Shown here: one piece after another, positions 1-7,414 of the stretch
Numbering within the stretch: the stretch's first letter is position 1
Layout of the letters: every line of letters starts with the position of its first letter
NCBI GenBank assembly: GCA_904419005.1
Contig: CAJFQI010000008.1
Coordinates: 1 to 52,214 of the forward strand
Length of the DNA stretch: 52,214 nt
Source: Candidatus Avimonas faecium
Lineage (GTDB): Bacteria > Bacillota > Clostridia > Oscillospirales > Acutalibacteraceae
Direction of reading: 5' to 3'
Translations under genes and position numbers: made by a program
Notes under the pieces: generated by a model
What the model saw: the letters and a program-made list of their open reading frames with translations, nothing else
The model's database searches: none
What the model was told of the DNA's origin: nothing

Positions 1-186
1 TTCTCCTTTTCTGTTGTCGTTGGTTTCACGCAGGCTTGGCAACAGCCGCCCTTTTCAAGTTAAGCATAAACGGGAAAGCCCGGCTTGTCAATGGCCGGAG
101 GGCCTCTTGGCGCATCGCGACGGTTTTGCGCCGGTTTGGCTTATTTTGCCCACCCTCGGCCGCCGCCCGCCCGTCTTTTCCCGCGG

Positions 187-286
187 TCAGGGGGAGTGCC
201 TGCGGGCGGGAGGCCGGGGGGAATCCCCTTGGTCAAAGCGCTTTTTCAGCTTTTCAAGGGCCTTTTTTTCAATGCGCGATACATAG
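187..286 (-). CDS. sigK: sigK 3' fragment (C-terminal end of sporulation sigma-K), separated from its 5' part
   Basis: On the minus strand this stretch reads YVSRIEKKALEKLKKR, then a short Gly/Pro/Arg-rich end, and stops with TGA at 187-189. Sigma-K proteins end region 4.2 with SRSYVSRIEKRAL, so this is the missing second half of the DNA-binding recognition helix. The 5' part of the gene is at 15471-16106. It stops matching sigma-K exactly at the 12-bp sequence shared by the two sites. Joined at that repeat the frame is kept (TAT GTA TCG CGC ATT GAA). The product is 240 residues, about the normal length of the family. The fragment has no start of its own and should only be translated after the intervening element is excised. 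This is read directly from the bases; the excision itself is inferred. Confidence 0.9.
275..286. repeat. Left attachment-site core of the sigK intervening element
   Basis: The 12-mer CGCGATACATAG is identical to 15472-15483. On the minus strand it reads CTATGTATCGCG and encodes YVSR of sigma-K. It marks the junction between the sigK 3' fragment and the element. Confidence 0.85.
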
Positions 287-354
287 CGGCGCGGCTAATG
301 CAAGCAGCGGGGCCGCGGGCGGCCGAGAGGGAGGGGCTGCCTGCCGGGCAGGCT

Positions 355-1932
355 TTATCCGGCGGGAGGATTTTCCGGCTCCCGAAAGCGGAAGGCGATG
401 AGGAGCTCCTTATCCTCGGTCAGCTCCACCCGTTCAATCAGGCGGACCAGCAGCTCCCGGCTGGTGAAGGCCCCGTCCGCGAAGCGGCGCGCCAGCGATT
501 CGGCCGCGTCCCGGCCGGAGGCGGGGGCCTCCTCCTGCGCCAGGGCTTGCTGCCGCTGCGCCAGGGCGGCCCGTTCCTCCCGGTACCGCTCATAGAGGCG
601 GCGGAAATCCTCCTCGTCCAGCAATCCGCTGAGGCGGTCGCCGTACAGCCTTTCCAAGCGGGCGTTCAGAAGCTCGAGCCGCTTTTGCAGTTCCTGCATC
701 TGGCCCTTGACGCTCTGCCCGCCGCCTGCCGCCTGCCGGAGGGCCTCCCGGGCGGCCGGCAGCAGCGTTTGGGGGAGCAGGTACTGCCCGCAGAGCCGCC
801 GCAGGGTGCCCGCCACCGCCTCCATCACGGCCGCTTCCTTGACGGAATGGCAGGTGCAGCCCCCAGCCTTGGTGAAGCGCTGGTAGGTGCGGCAGACAAA
901 ATACAGGACGTCCTCCCCCTTCGCGTTCTTGCGGTTGACGACCGCCAGCGGGCGGCCGCATTCGTGGCAGAAGATCAGCCCCTTGAGGGGGAAATCGTAG
1001 GTCCGGCTGCGGGTATGCCGGCGGCTTTCGAGCAGCCGCTGTACCTGGTCAAAGGCTTCCCGGCTGATCAGCGGCTCATGGGTGCCGGCCACCACCACCC
1101 AGTCCTCGGGGGCCAGGCGCCGGCATTTTTTGCTTTTGTAGCTGACCTTGCGGCTCCGTCCCTGCACCATATTGCCGGCATAGGTCTCGTTGCGCAGCAT
1201 GTCGGCGATGCGTTCGCCGCTCCACAGCGAGGCGCCGGGCCTGCCGGCGGGCAGACGGGCGTATACGGCCGGGGTGGGAACGCCCTCCCCGTTGAGCCGG
1301 GCGGCGATCTGTCGGCAGCTGATCCCCTCCTGCGCCATGGCGAAGATGCGCCGCACCGTGGGGGCGGCCCCCTCGTCGATCACGATCTTGTTTTTCTCGG
1401 CCGGGTGCATCTTGTAGCCGTAGACCGGCTTGCCGCCGATGAACAGCCCCTTGCGCTGCTTGTCGTGCTTGACGCTGGCGATTTTTTTGGAGATGTCCTT
1501 GGCGTACATGTCGTTCATGATCGCGCGGAAGGGGGTGATGTCGTTGGCGGAGGAATCCACGCCGGTGTCAATGCCGTCCAGCAGGGAGACATACCGCACC
1601 CGGTGCTCGGGAAAGTAGCGTTCCATATAATGGCCGGTCAGGATATAGTCCCTGCCCAGGCGGGACAGGTCCTTGGTGACGACCAGGTTGACCTTCCCGT
1701 CCTCAATGTCCCGCAGCATCCGCCGGAACGCGGGCCGGTCGAAGTTCGTCCCGCTCCAGCCGTCGTCAATATAGACGTCAAAGACCCGCAGTCCCTGCCG
1801 CCGGACGAAATCCTCCAGCAGGGATTTCTGGTTGGTGACGCTTTCGGACGGCCCCTCGCTCTCGTCCTCCTTGGACAGCCGGATGTATAAGCCGGCGCAG
1901 TAATTCCCAGGGCTGCGTATTTCTAAGGCCAT
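355..1932 (-). CDS. Large serine recombinase, likely SpoIVCA-like integrase/excisionase of the sigK element
   Basis: This is a 525-residue large serine recombinase that should cut and rejoin the 12-bp sites flanking the element. The resolvase domain comes first (about residues 12-165), with the catalytic serine in YIRLSKED near residue 19 and the signature DLSRLGRD near residue 88. The recombinase domain follows (about 175-290, including YGYKMHPAEKNK). Next are a zinc ribbon (CHECGRPL, then FVCRTYQ and a CTCH pair), a charged coiled-coil region and a DUF4368-like tail. AGGAGG lies 7 bases before the ATG. The gene reads toward the nearby left attachment site. A 37-residue gene lies 69 bp upstream and may share its transcript. 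The family call is firm. Its role on sigK rests on position and on the rebuilt gene. Confidence 0.93.
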   Translation of the reverse strand: MALEIRSPGNYCAGLYIRLSKEDESEGPSESVTNQKSLLEDFVRRQGLRVFDVYIDDGWSGTNFDRPAFRRMLRDIEDGKVNLVVTKDLSRLGRDYILTGHYMERYFPEHRVRYVSLLDGIDTGVDSSANDITPFRAIMNDMYAKDISKKIASVKHDKQRKGLFIGGKPVYGYKMHPAEKNKIVIDEGAAPTVRRIFAMAQEGISCRQIAARLNGEGVPTPAVYARLPAGRPGASLWSGERIADMLRNETYAGNMVQGRSRKVSYKSKKCRRLAPEDWVVVAGTHEPLISREAFDQVQRLLESRRHTRSRTYDFPLKGLIFCHECGRPLAVVNRKNAKGEDVLYFVCRTYQRFTKAGGCTCHSVKEAAVMEAVAGTLRRLCGQYLLPQTLLPAAREALRQAAGGGQSVKGQMQELQKRLELLNARLERLYGDRLSGLLDEEDFRRLYERYREERAALAQRQQALAQEEAPASGRDAAESLARRFADGAFTSRELLVRLIERVELTEDKELLIAFRFREPENPPAG

Positions 1933-2001
1933 ATTCCGCCTCCTATGCCGCGGGGCCCCGGCGCTTCCCCGCCGTGCGCGCCGCGCCGGCGGCGGGCGGG
2001 C

Positions 2002-2115
2002 TCAGCGGTCATGGCCCAGCTCCCGGCGGATAAACAGGGCGAAGGATTGCAAAAGGAGCGCTTCCGCCTCCTCCTGTCCGAAGCGGCAGCTCACCCGTAA
2101 TTGGCGTTTTCCCAT
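2002..2115 (-). CDS. 37-residue protein upstream of the recombinase; TnpW-like or directionality factor candidate
   Basis: A short reading frame starts MGKRQLRVSCRFGQEE and ends FIRRELGHDR. It has a strong ribosome site, AAAGGAG, 8 bases before the ATG, and it ends 69 bp before the recombinase start. The predicted shape is a beta strand followed by an amphipathic helix (EEAEALLLQSFALFIRREL). Small proteins of this general layout, annotated TnpW, accompany serine recombinases on clostridial transposons. Excision of known skin elements needs a small recombination directionality factor besides the recombinase. This is the only very small gene next to the recombinase, so it is a candidate for that role. 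No firm homology can be claimed from the sequence alone. Confidence 0.6.
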   Translation of the reverse strand: MGKRQLRVSCRFGQEEAEALLLQSFALFIRRELGHDR

Positions 2116-2144
2116 CGTTGCGTCTCCTTTCTGTGGAATGGTAA

Positions 2145-2173
2145 AGGATATGCGGGAAAACGCCGGATTTTGC
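2145..2173 (-). promoter_or_regulatory. Sigma-E-like promoter for the 37-residue gene and recombinase
   Basis: The minus strand shows GCAAAAT, 14 bases, then CATATCCT. This resembles the sigma-E (mother cell) pattern of an ATA-type -35 element and CATA...T at -10 with about 14-bp spacing. It ends about 15 bases before the ribosome site of the 37-residue gene. A dyad TTGCTT-N7-AAGCAA (2170-2188) overlaps the -35 part. Sigma-E control is known for spoIVCA of B. subtilis. The match is partial. Confidence 0.35.
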
Positions 2174-2187
2174 TTGTCCGCAAAGCA

Positions 2188-2216
2188 AGCGCCGCCCCGT
2201 CTCGCGGGGCGGCGCT
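2188..2216 (-). terminator. GC-rich hairpin after the BREX operon
   Basis: AGCGCCGCCCC pairs with GGGGCGGCGCT around a short loop (stem at least 11 bp). On the minus strand it is followed by TTGCTTTG, a weak T-rich tract. It lies between the cysteine desulfurase and the recombinase pair and may separate the two transcripts. Confidence 0.5.
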
Positions 2217-2395
2217 CCTTGGGCGGCTTTGGGGCTTCCGCCCCCGCCGGGAGGCAGGGGAGGGAAGCAAGGGCGAAAAGAGGGAGAAAGGCCCCGGCCT
2301 GCCGGATACGGTCGGGCAGGGGCCGAAGAGGGTAATCTGTCCTCCGGCCGCGCGGCTCCCCCGTTCTGCTCAGGGGGCGGCGCGGGCCAAGCTGC

Positions 2396-2423
2396 CACCA
2401 TCCGCCGGTGCCGGCGGATGGTG
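2396..2423. repeat. Perfect 13-bp inverted repeat abutting the cysteine desulfurase stop codon
   Basis: CACCATCCGCCGG and CCGGCGGATGGTG are separated by only TG. The dyad starts at the base next to the TAG stop of the cysteine desulfurase (2424-2426). No T-run follows on the minus strand, so it is not a textbook terminator. It may stabilise the 3' end of the BREX mRNA or bind a protein. Confidence 0.6.
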
Positions 2424-3572
2424 CTAATCCCCTCCGGGAGGCCGCCGGAGGGTGGAATAAAGCCGGCAGAGGGTATCGGCGGCGGTTTCCGCCTCTTGGA
2501 CCGTATTGTACCGGCCGAAGGACAGGCGGACCGTCCCTTCGGCCTGCCGCCGCGTCAGGCCGAGCGCCAGCAGCACGGACGACGGCGCTTGGCGGCCGGC
2601 CGCGCAGGCGGAGCCGGTGGAGACGCAGATCCCCTTGAGGTCGAGCAGGTGCATCAGCGCCTCCCCCGAAACGCCGGGGAAGGTCAGGCTTAACAGGCCA
2701 GGCAGCCGGTTGTCCGGGTCGCCGTTGACCCGCAGCCCGGGGATCTGCGCGCGCAGCCGCTCTATCGTGAGCCGCGCGAGGGCCTCAAGGCGGCGGATGG
2801 ATGCGGGCATCTCCGCCACGCTTTCCTTAAGCGCACAGCCCGCGGCGACGATGCCGGCGACGTTTTCCGTCCCCGCCCGCCGTCCCTGCTCCTGCCCGCC
2901 TCCCTCTGCAAGAGGGGGGAGCTCGGCGCCGGCACGCTGGTACAGGATCCCCGTGCCTTTGGGGCCGTTAAACTTATGGGCCGACGCGGTCAGGTAATCC
3001 ACCCCCAGGGCGCGCACGTCAACCGGGATATGGCCGACCGCCTGCACCGCGTCCGTATGGAGCAGCACGCCCCTCCCCCGCAGCCGCCGCGCGATTTCCG
3101 CCACCGGCTCGATAGTGCCCACCTCGTTGTTTGCCAGCATGACGGAGACCAGCTTGGTTTGCGGGCTCAGGGCGGCGGAAACGTCGTCGGGCGACACCCG
3201 CCCCAGTCTGTCCACCGGCAGGTAGGTGACGCGGACGCCGTCCTCCTCAAGCGCCCGGCAGGCTGCAAGGACGGCGGGGTGCTCAATGCAGGAGACGACC
3301 AGGTGTACCGGCTCCGCCGCAAAGCGCCGGCAGACGCCGCGGAGCACCCCGTTGTCCCCCTCGGTGCCGCCGGAGGTAAAGACGATTTCCCCCGGCTGCG
3401 CGCCGAGCGCCGCCGCGACCTGGGCGCGCGCCCCGTCCACCGCCCGCCGTGCGGCCGTCCCGAGCGAATGCAGGGAGGACGCGTTCCCATACTGCTCCCG
3501 CAGGAAGGGGAGCATCCGGGCGAGGGCGGCTTCGGAAAGGGGGGTGGTCGCCGCGTTGTCCAGATAGATCAT
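2424..3572 (-). CDS. Cysteine desulfurase (IscS/NifS/DndA-type), last gene of the BREX operon
   Basis: This 382-residue PLP enzyme takes sulfur from L-cysteine and passes it on as a persulfide. It begins MIYLDNAATTPLSE, the standard start of the family. It has the PLP lysine in SAHKFNGPKGTG and the catalytic cysteine in STGSACAAG near residue 325, without the long insertion of SufS types. AAGGGG precedes the ATG. It lies 15 bp after the zinc-ribbon gene, so it belongs to the BREX transcript. In Dnd and Ssp DNA phosphorothioation systems a cysteine desulfurase (DndA or SspA) feeds the PAPS-reductase-like partner (DndC or SspD). Here the matching partner is BrxP, three genes beyond the zinc-ribbon gene. 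A housekeeping Fe-S or tRNA thiolation role cannot be excluded, but the location argues for a dedicated sulfur donor. Confidence 0.9.
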   Translation of the reverse strand: MIYLDNAATTPLSEAALARMLPFLREQYGNASSLHSLGTAARRAVDGARAQVAAALGAQPGEIVFTSGGTEGDNGVLRGVCRRFAAEPVHLVVSCIEHPAVLAACRALEEDGVRVTYLPVDRLGRVSPDDVSAALSPQTKLVSVMLANNEVGTIEPVAEIARRLRGRGVLLHTDAVQAVGHIPVDVRALGVDYLTASAHKFNGPKGTGILYQRAGAELPPLAEGGGQEQGRRAGTENVAGIVAAGCALKESVAEMPASIRRLEALARLTIERLRAQIPGLRVNGDPDNRLPGLLSLTFPGVSGEALMHLLDLKGICVSTGSACAAGRQAPSSVLLALGLTRRQAEGTVRLSFGRYNTVQEAETAADTLCRLYSTLRRPPGGD

Positions 3573-3587
3573 GGGCCGCCCCTTCCC

Positions 3588-3791
3588 CTAGCCGAACAGG
3601 GGGCAGCCCTGGCGCTTGAATTCCCGGGCCTTCTCCTTGAGCACTTCCGGCTCGGTTTCCAGATAGCCGGCCAGGCACGCCAGGCAGAAAAACCGTTTGG
3701 CGTCCGGGTCCAGCAGCTTTTTATTCAGGCCGATCTCGTTCTTGCTCAGCCCCCGCCGGCCGCAGAGCCGGCAGATCCTTGCTCCGTTCAT
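3588..3791 (-). CDS. Small zinc-ribbon protein of the BREX operon
   Basis: This 67-residue protein has two Cys pairs, CRLCGRRG near the N-terminus and FFCLACLAGYL in the middle, spaced as in a treble-clef or zinc-ribbon fold. A Lys/Glu-rich helix follows (VLKEKAREFKRQG). The ATG overlaps the brxL stop by 4 bases (3788-3791), so translation is probably coupled. The cysteine desulfurase starts 15 bp downstream. I do not recognise a named family. From its place between BrxL and the desulfurase it could be an adaptor or DNA-binding accessory. A cysteine-based sulfur relay is a more speculative option. Confidence 0.75.
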   Translation of the reverse strand: MNGARICRLCGRRGLSKNEIGLNKKLLDPDAKRFFCLACLAGYLETEPEVLKEKAREFKRQGCPLFG

Positions 3792-5290
3792 GAAATCCCC
3801 CTCAGGCGGTAGGTCGCGATGTCCCGGCCGCCGAACTCGGCCGGGTCAATGATCCTCAGCTGCTTGCGGATAATCCCCCGCATCGTCCTTGCGGGGCGGA
3901 GGCAGTATTGGTTGAACTCCTGCCGGAACCGGGGGCCGCCGCAGGCGTCCGCCCCGGTGATATGGGGGAAAAACAGCTTGAGGTAGGCGGTGCAGAGCCG
4001 CAGGACCGCGTCGGTGTCCCGTTTGTCGGCATCCTCGGGATACTGCACCAGCTCCTCAACCACCGCGCGGTAGCGCAGCGTTTCGGACGGGGAACGCAGC
4101 AGGTGCATGATCTCGGTGAAATACTCGGTGTTCAGCGCCCAGGTGTTCAGCTTGGTCATCTTTTCGGTCAGCCGGGGGATCTTGCTGCCCTGGATAAACC
4201 CGTGGAACCGGTCGAGCAGGGCGGATTCATGAAAGGCGGGGGGAAGGGTGCGGAACATATCCGTGCCGATGTCCATATCCCTACGGTCAATGTTGCCCAG
4301 CAGGATGATCCCCGCATCCCCCTTGACGGTAGCCGGGCCGAAATGGATGACGCCGCCCTCCATATACTGCTTGAACGCGTCCTGCATCTCAAGGCGCTGG
4401 CTGCCGAAATCCACCGACTGGATTTCGTCCATCGCGATGAAGTCCTTGACCTCAATCAGCCCCGCCTGCCCCTTGGCCTTGTTGTAAAACAGGGTGGCGC
4501 GGGTGATGCCGCTGCCGCCCACAATCCATCCGTATTTGCACACCTTGCCGAAAACGTAGGATTTGCCCGTCCCCTTGGGCGCCAGCTCCACCAGGTTCAG
4601 CCGCGGCTCCACAAAGGGGAGCAGCCGGGTCAGCATGGTGTGCTTGGCCTCCCAGGCCTCGTAGGGGCCGGCGTCGCCGTCCGCGCCGTCGTACCCGTCC
4701 GGGTTGTAATCAATCGCGCCCAGCAGGATATCGATCCATTCCTCGGTGGTGAAATGCGCCCGCGCCTGCCGGAACAGGTCCAGGTCGACCCGGTAGGGGC
4801 AAAAGCTCTGGTAATCCAGCAGGGTGAATCTCCCGTTCCTTTTGCCGTCGGACGGGGGCATATAGCCCAGCCGCATCAGCCCCCAGCTTCCGGAGGCGCC
4901 GAGCAGCTCGTGCTTTACCCGGTCCCACACATAGTCCTCAATGATGGTCCGGCCGTGGGTAAAGCCGAGGTCCGCCAGCTCAAAGGTGTAGTAATTCGCC
5001 TTGGAGTTGAACTGGACCGAGATGTTCGCCAGGAATTTGCGCGTCTGGCCGCAGGTGCGCGCCTCGTCCTCCAGCTGCTGCCGTTCCTCCCGGCGGGGGA
5101 TGACGGCGGCGACGTAGTCGCTCAGCTGGGCGGGGTCGGCGATCCGGCCGTCCGGCCCGGCCTTGCGCCGGACGATCCAGTCGCGCAGGAACGCCGGGAT
5201 GGCGGCGGAACGGAAATTTGCCATCACGGCGGAATCCTTGTATACGGTGGTGGCGGGGAAAAACTCCCGCAGCTTTTCGGTATTGTACAT
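3788..5290 (-). CDS. brxL: BrxL-like AAA+ ATPase of the BREX system, short form without Lon protease domain
   Basis: This 500-residue protein matches the AAA+ part of BrxL, the BREX protein related to Lon. It has Walker A APKGTGKS at residues 237-244, Walker B DFIAMDE at 283-289 and sensor-like ILLGNID. The region before the ATPase domain is conserved with BrxL (FELADLGFTHGRTIIEDYVWD). Full BrxL proteins are close to 680 residues and carry a C-terminal Lon-like protease fold. This one ends soon after the ATPase domain with a helical tail. A family of shorter BrxL-like proteins of about 450-500 residues exists, so this need not be a truncation. It lies 12 bp after pglZ. The likely role is DNA-dependent ATP use in phage exclusion. 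Family assignment is firm; its biochemical role in type 4 BREX is not established here. Confidence 0.88.
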   Translation of the reverse strand: MYNTEKLREFFPATTVYKDSAVMANFRSAAIPAFLRDWIVRRKAGPDGRIADPAQLSDYVAAVIPRREERQQLEDEARTCGQTRKFLANISVQFNSKANYYTFELADLGFTHGRTIIEDYVWDRVKHELLGASGSWGLMRLGYMPPSDGKRNGRFTLLDYQSFCPYRVDLDLFRQARAHFTTEEWIDILLGAIDYNPDGYDGADGDAGPYEAWEAKHTMLTRLLPFVEPRLNLVELAPKGTGKSYVFGKVCKYGWIVGGSGITRATLFYNKAKGQAGLIEVKDFIAMDEIQSVDFGSQRLEMQDAFKQYMEGGVIHFGPATVKGDAGIILLGNIDRRDMDIGTDMFRTLPPAFHESALLDRFHGFIQGSKIPRLTEKMTKLNTWALNTEYFTEIMHLLRSPSETLRYRAVVEELVQYPEDADKRDTDAVLRLCTAYLKLFFPHITGADACGGPRFRQEFNQYCLRPARTMRGIIRKQLRIIDPAEFGGRDIATYRLRGIS

Positions 5291-5302
5291 CTCCGCTCCC
5301 CT

Positions 5303-7414
5303 TTATATGTCGCTGTCCATGACGTCAATCATCTGTTCCCGCCGGGGTTCGGCCGCCCGGCCCGCCGGCGCCTTGGAATCCGCCGCGCGCAGGACGACGA
5401 CGGGCACAAGCAGCTCCTCCAGCGTAGCCCCGCCGTGCATCTCGTTCTTTTTGCCGCCGGGATATCTCAGGCGGTGGTAGCCGCGCACGGCCCAAAATTC
5501 TCCTTTGATTGTGCTTGCCATCTTCTCGGGCACCGCCTGGTGTGGGTCGGCCACAGCGTAGCGCCAGTCCACAGCCTTCCCGCACGCGGGAAGGGTTTCG
5601 CACAGGCCGTTTTGGTAGGCGAGCACCGCCAGCCTGGAGGAGCCGTGGTCCGCCGTTACGGCTACGCGCCGGTACCGCTGGAGGCCCTGCAGGACCGCCG
5701 GCAGGATCCGTTCGGGAAAAGCATCAAGGCAGGCGGCGAAATCCTCGGCAAAATCGGTCCGCTCATACCGCTGCGCGCCGTCGTGCGCCACGTTGTCCAC
5801 CACCATCACCTTGGGAAGGAATCCCCCGGTATGCCAATAATCCGGGGGATTGCTGCTCGACTCGGTCGGAAGCGACACATAGCCGAGCGCCGTGTATTCG
5901 GCTGTCAGGCCCGCCTGGCCCGCCAGCCCGAGCAGGAGGGGCAGGTATTCCACCCCCAGCCCGTCCACGACCAGCAGCCCCGTCTGCGCGTCGTCGAACG
6001 GCCTCAGGAGCAGCTCCTGAGGCGATGTGCGGGGCGGTACGCCGTCTTTGGGGCTGTATGCGTAAGCCAGGTCCGCAAATTCCCGGGTGATCCGGTTCTG
6101 GGCTTTCAGCCGCCGGTATGCGCGGAAATAGCGGGTGTATTCGCCGTCGCCCAGGGAATCGGCGGGGGATAGGTATTCCGCGATCAGGGGGAAGGCCTCT
6201 GCGATATGCGCCGGCACGCCGGCCGTTAGGTCGGCGGCGGGCAGGCGGCGGAGGATTTCCGCGTGTTCCAGCGGGGTGCCGGCGTTCATCCAGGGCAGGA
6301 AGTCGGCGTCCGCCAGCCCCCGTTCCCGCCCTTGGCTAAGGAAATAGGCGATCAGCGGCCGGACGGCGGAGGACATGGCGGAGACGGCGTCCCGGCGTTC
6401 GCGGAGGTAGGAACCGGCGCCGGCAGATCCGACCGCGTCCAGCGCGGCGTCTGCGATATACTGACGCAGGAAATTGTCCGGGCCGGTGTCCGGCCGGCGG
6501 AGCACGGCCGACAGGTAGGAGCTGCGGGGGAGCCGGCGGCGCAGCATCCAGGCAAACGCCTGCCACTGGGCCGGGTCGGCCGCCCGCCCCAGCCGAGCCG
6601 GCGCGTCCTTGAGCGGGTCCGTGCCCTCAAAGCCGAACGCTTGGGCCACCGCCGCCAAGGCGGGGAGGGCGTACTCCTGCGTTTTGTCCAGGATATATTG
6701 CAGCGCGGCTTCGGACAGGCCCGCGTCGTCCACCCCGTACTGGGCCCGCATCAAGCTGCGCAGGTCGGCCAGCTGCCGCACCGCGTCGTTCAGCCCCGCC
6801 AGCGGCGCCCGGTAGTCTTGCAGCAGGACGGTTTTCCCCTCGGTATGGGGCTGCAGGTCGGACAGCACCCGCAGCAGGCCGGTAAAGCCGGCCAAGCCGT
6901 CCCGGCACCAGGCCGCGGGCAGGAGGGTGACCGGCGGGATCGCCCAGGCCTCGCAGTCCCCGTCAAAGAGCAGCAGCTTCCGGGCGCCGGCGTATTTCGG
7001 GTTTTTGAGCAGCCCGGCCGTCATCTCCTCCTGCCAGGAGGAGGAAAGCAGGATGCAGAAATCGCCGCCGCTTTGGTCCAGAAGCCGGGAGAGCTCCCGC
7101 GCCGCCTGCCGGACGCCCTGGGCATTCCATAGGGAGAGATAGGCGTCCAGCCCGCGGACCAAGGCCTTGCGGCCCGCCTGCTCGATTTTTTCCCGCAGGC
7201 GTCCGAAAAGCTCGGCAGGCACCGGCAGCCGGCATTCCCGGCCGCCCAGCAGCTCCTCTACGCAGTCGGCCACCGACACGGCCGCACAGCATGGCTCGTG
7301 CAGGGAGAGGATCTGGGTCCCGACGGCGGGGTTTGGGTAGAACAGGAGCCGTCCGGCCCTTGCGGAGCAGAAGCCGGCGTATTCATTGAGCGTTGTCTTC
7401 TTCATGGTGGTCAT
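5303..7414 (-). CDS. pglZ: PglZ, alkaline-phosphatase-fold protein of type 4 BREX
   Basis: This 703-residue protein has the PglZ domain in its last third. The metal-binding aspartate is in LLVVDGLGVEYLP (near residue 484), followed by YVSLPTESSSNPPDYW and the second metal motif VTADHGSSR (near 589). PglZ is present in every BREX type and belongs to the alkaline phosphatase superfamily. The N-terminal two thirds are mostly helical and not recognised. The chosen ATG (7414, MTTMKKTTLNEYAG) has GGGAG 7 bases upstream and lies 32 bases inside the end of brxC, suggesting coupling. An ATG at 7405 has no ribosome site. Next to brxC and brxL without a PglX methylase gene, this is the type 4 form. Confidence 0.92.
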   Translation of the reverse strand: MTTMKKTTLNEYAGFCSARAGRLLFYPNPAVGTQILSLHEPCCAAVSVADCVEELLGGRECRLPVPAELFGRLREKIEQAGRKALVRGLDAYLSLWNAQGVRQAARELSRLLDQSGGDFCILLSSSWQEEMTAGLLKNPKYAGARKLLLFDGDCEAWAIPPVTLLPAAWCRDGLAGFTGLLRVLSDLQPHTEGKTVLLQDYRAPLAGLNDAVRQLADLRSLMRAQYGVDDAGLSEAALQYILDKTQEYALPALAAVAQAFGFEGTDPLKDAPARLGRAADPAQWQAFAWMLRRRLPRSSYLSAVLRRPDTGPDNFLRQYIADAALDAVGSAGAGSYLRERRDAVSAMSSAVRPLIAYFLSQGRERGLADADFLPWMNAGTPLEHAEILRRLPAADLTAGVPAHIAEAFPLIAEYLSPADSLGDGEYTRYFRAYRRLKAQNRITREFADLAYAYSPKDGVPPRTSPQELLLRPFDDAQTGLLVVDGLGVEYLPLLLGLAGQAGLTAEYTALGYVSLPTESSSNPPDYWHTGGFLPKVMVVDNVAHDGAQRYERTDFAEDFAACLDAFPERILPAVLQGLQRYRRVAVTADHGSSRLAVLAYQNGLCETLPACGKAVDWRYAVADPHQAVPEKMASTIKGEFWAVRGYHRLRYPGGKKNEMHGGATLEELLVPVVVLRAADSKAPAGRAAEPRREQMIDVMDSDI

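Noticed and set aside
85..1890. 601-codon open frame on the plus strand
   Set aside because: Opposite-strand shadow of the serine recombinase; no ribosome site and no domain.
3908..6172. 754-codon open frame on the plus strand over brxL and pglZ
   Set aside because: GC-rich shadow of two well-supported BREX genes; composition is Arg/Pro/Gly/Val noise.
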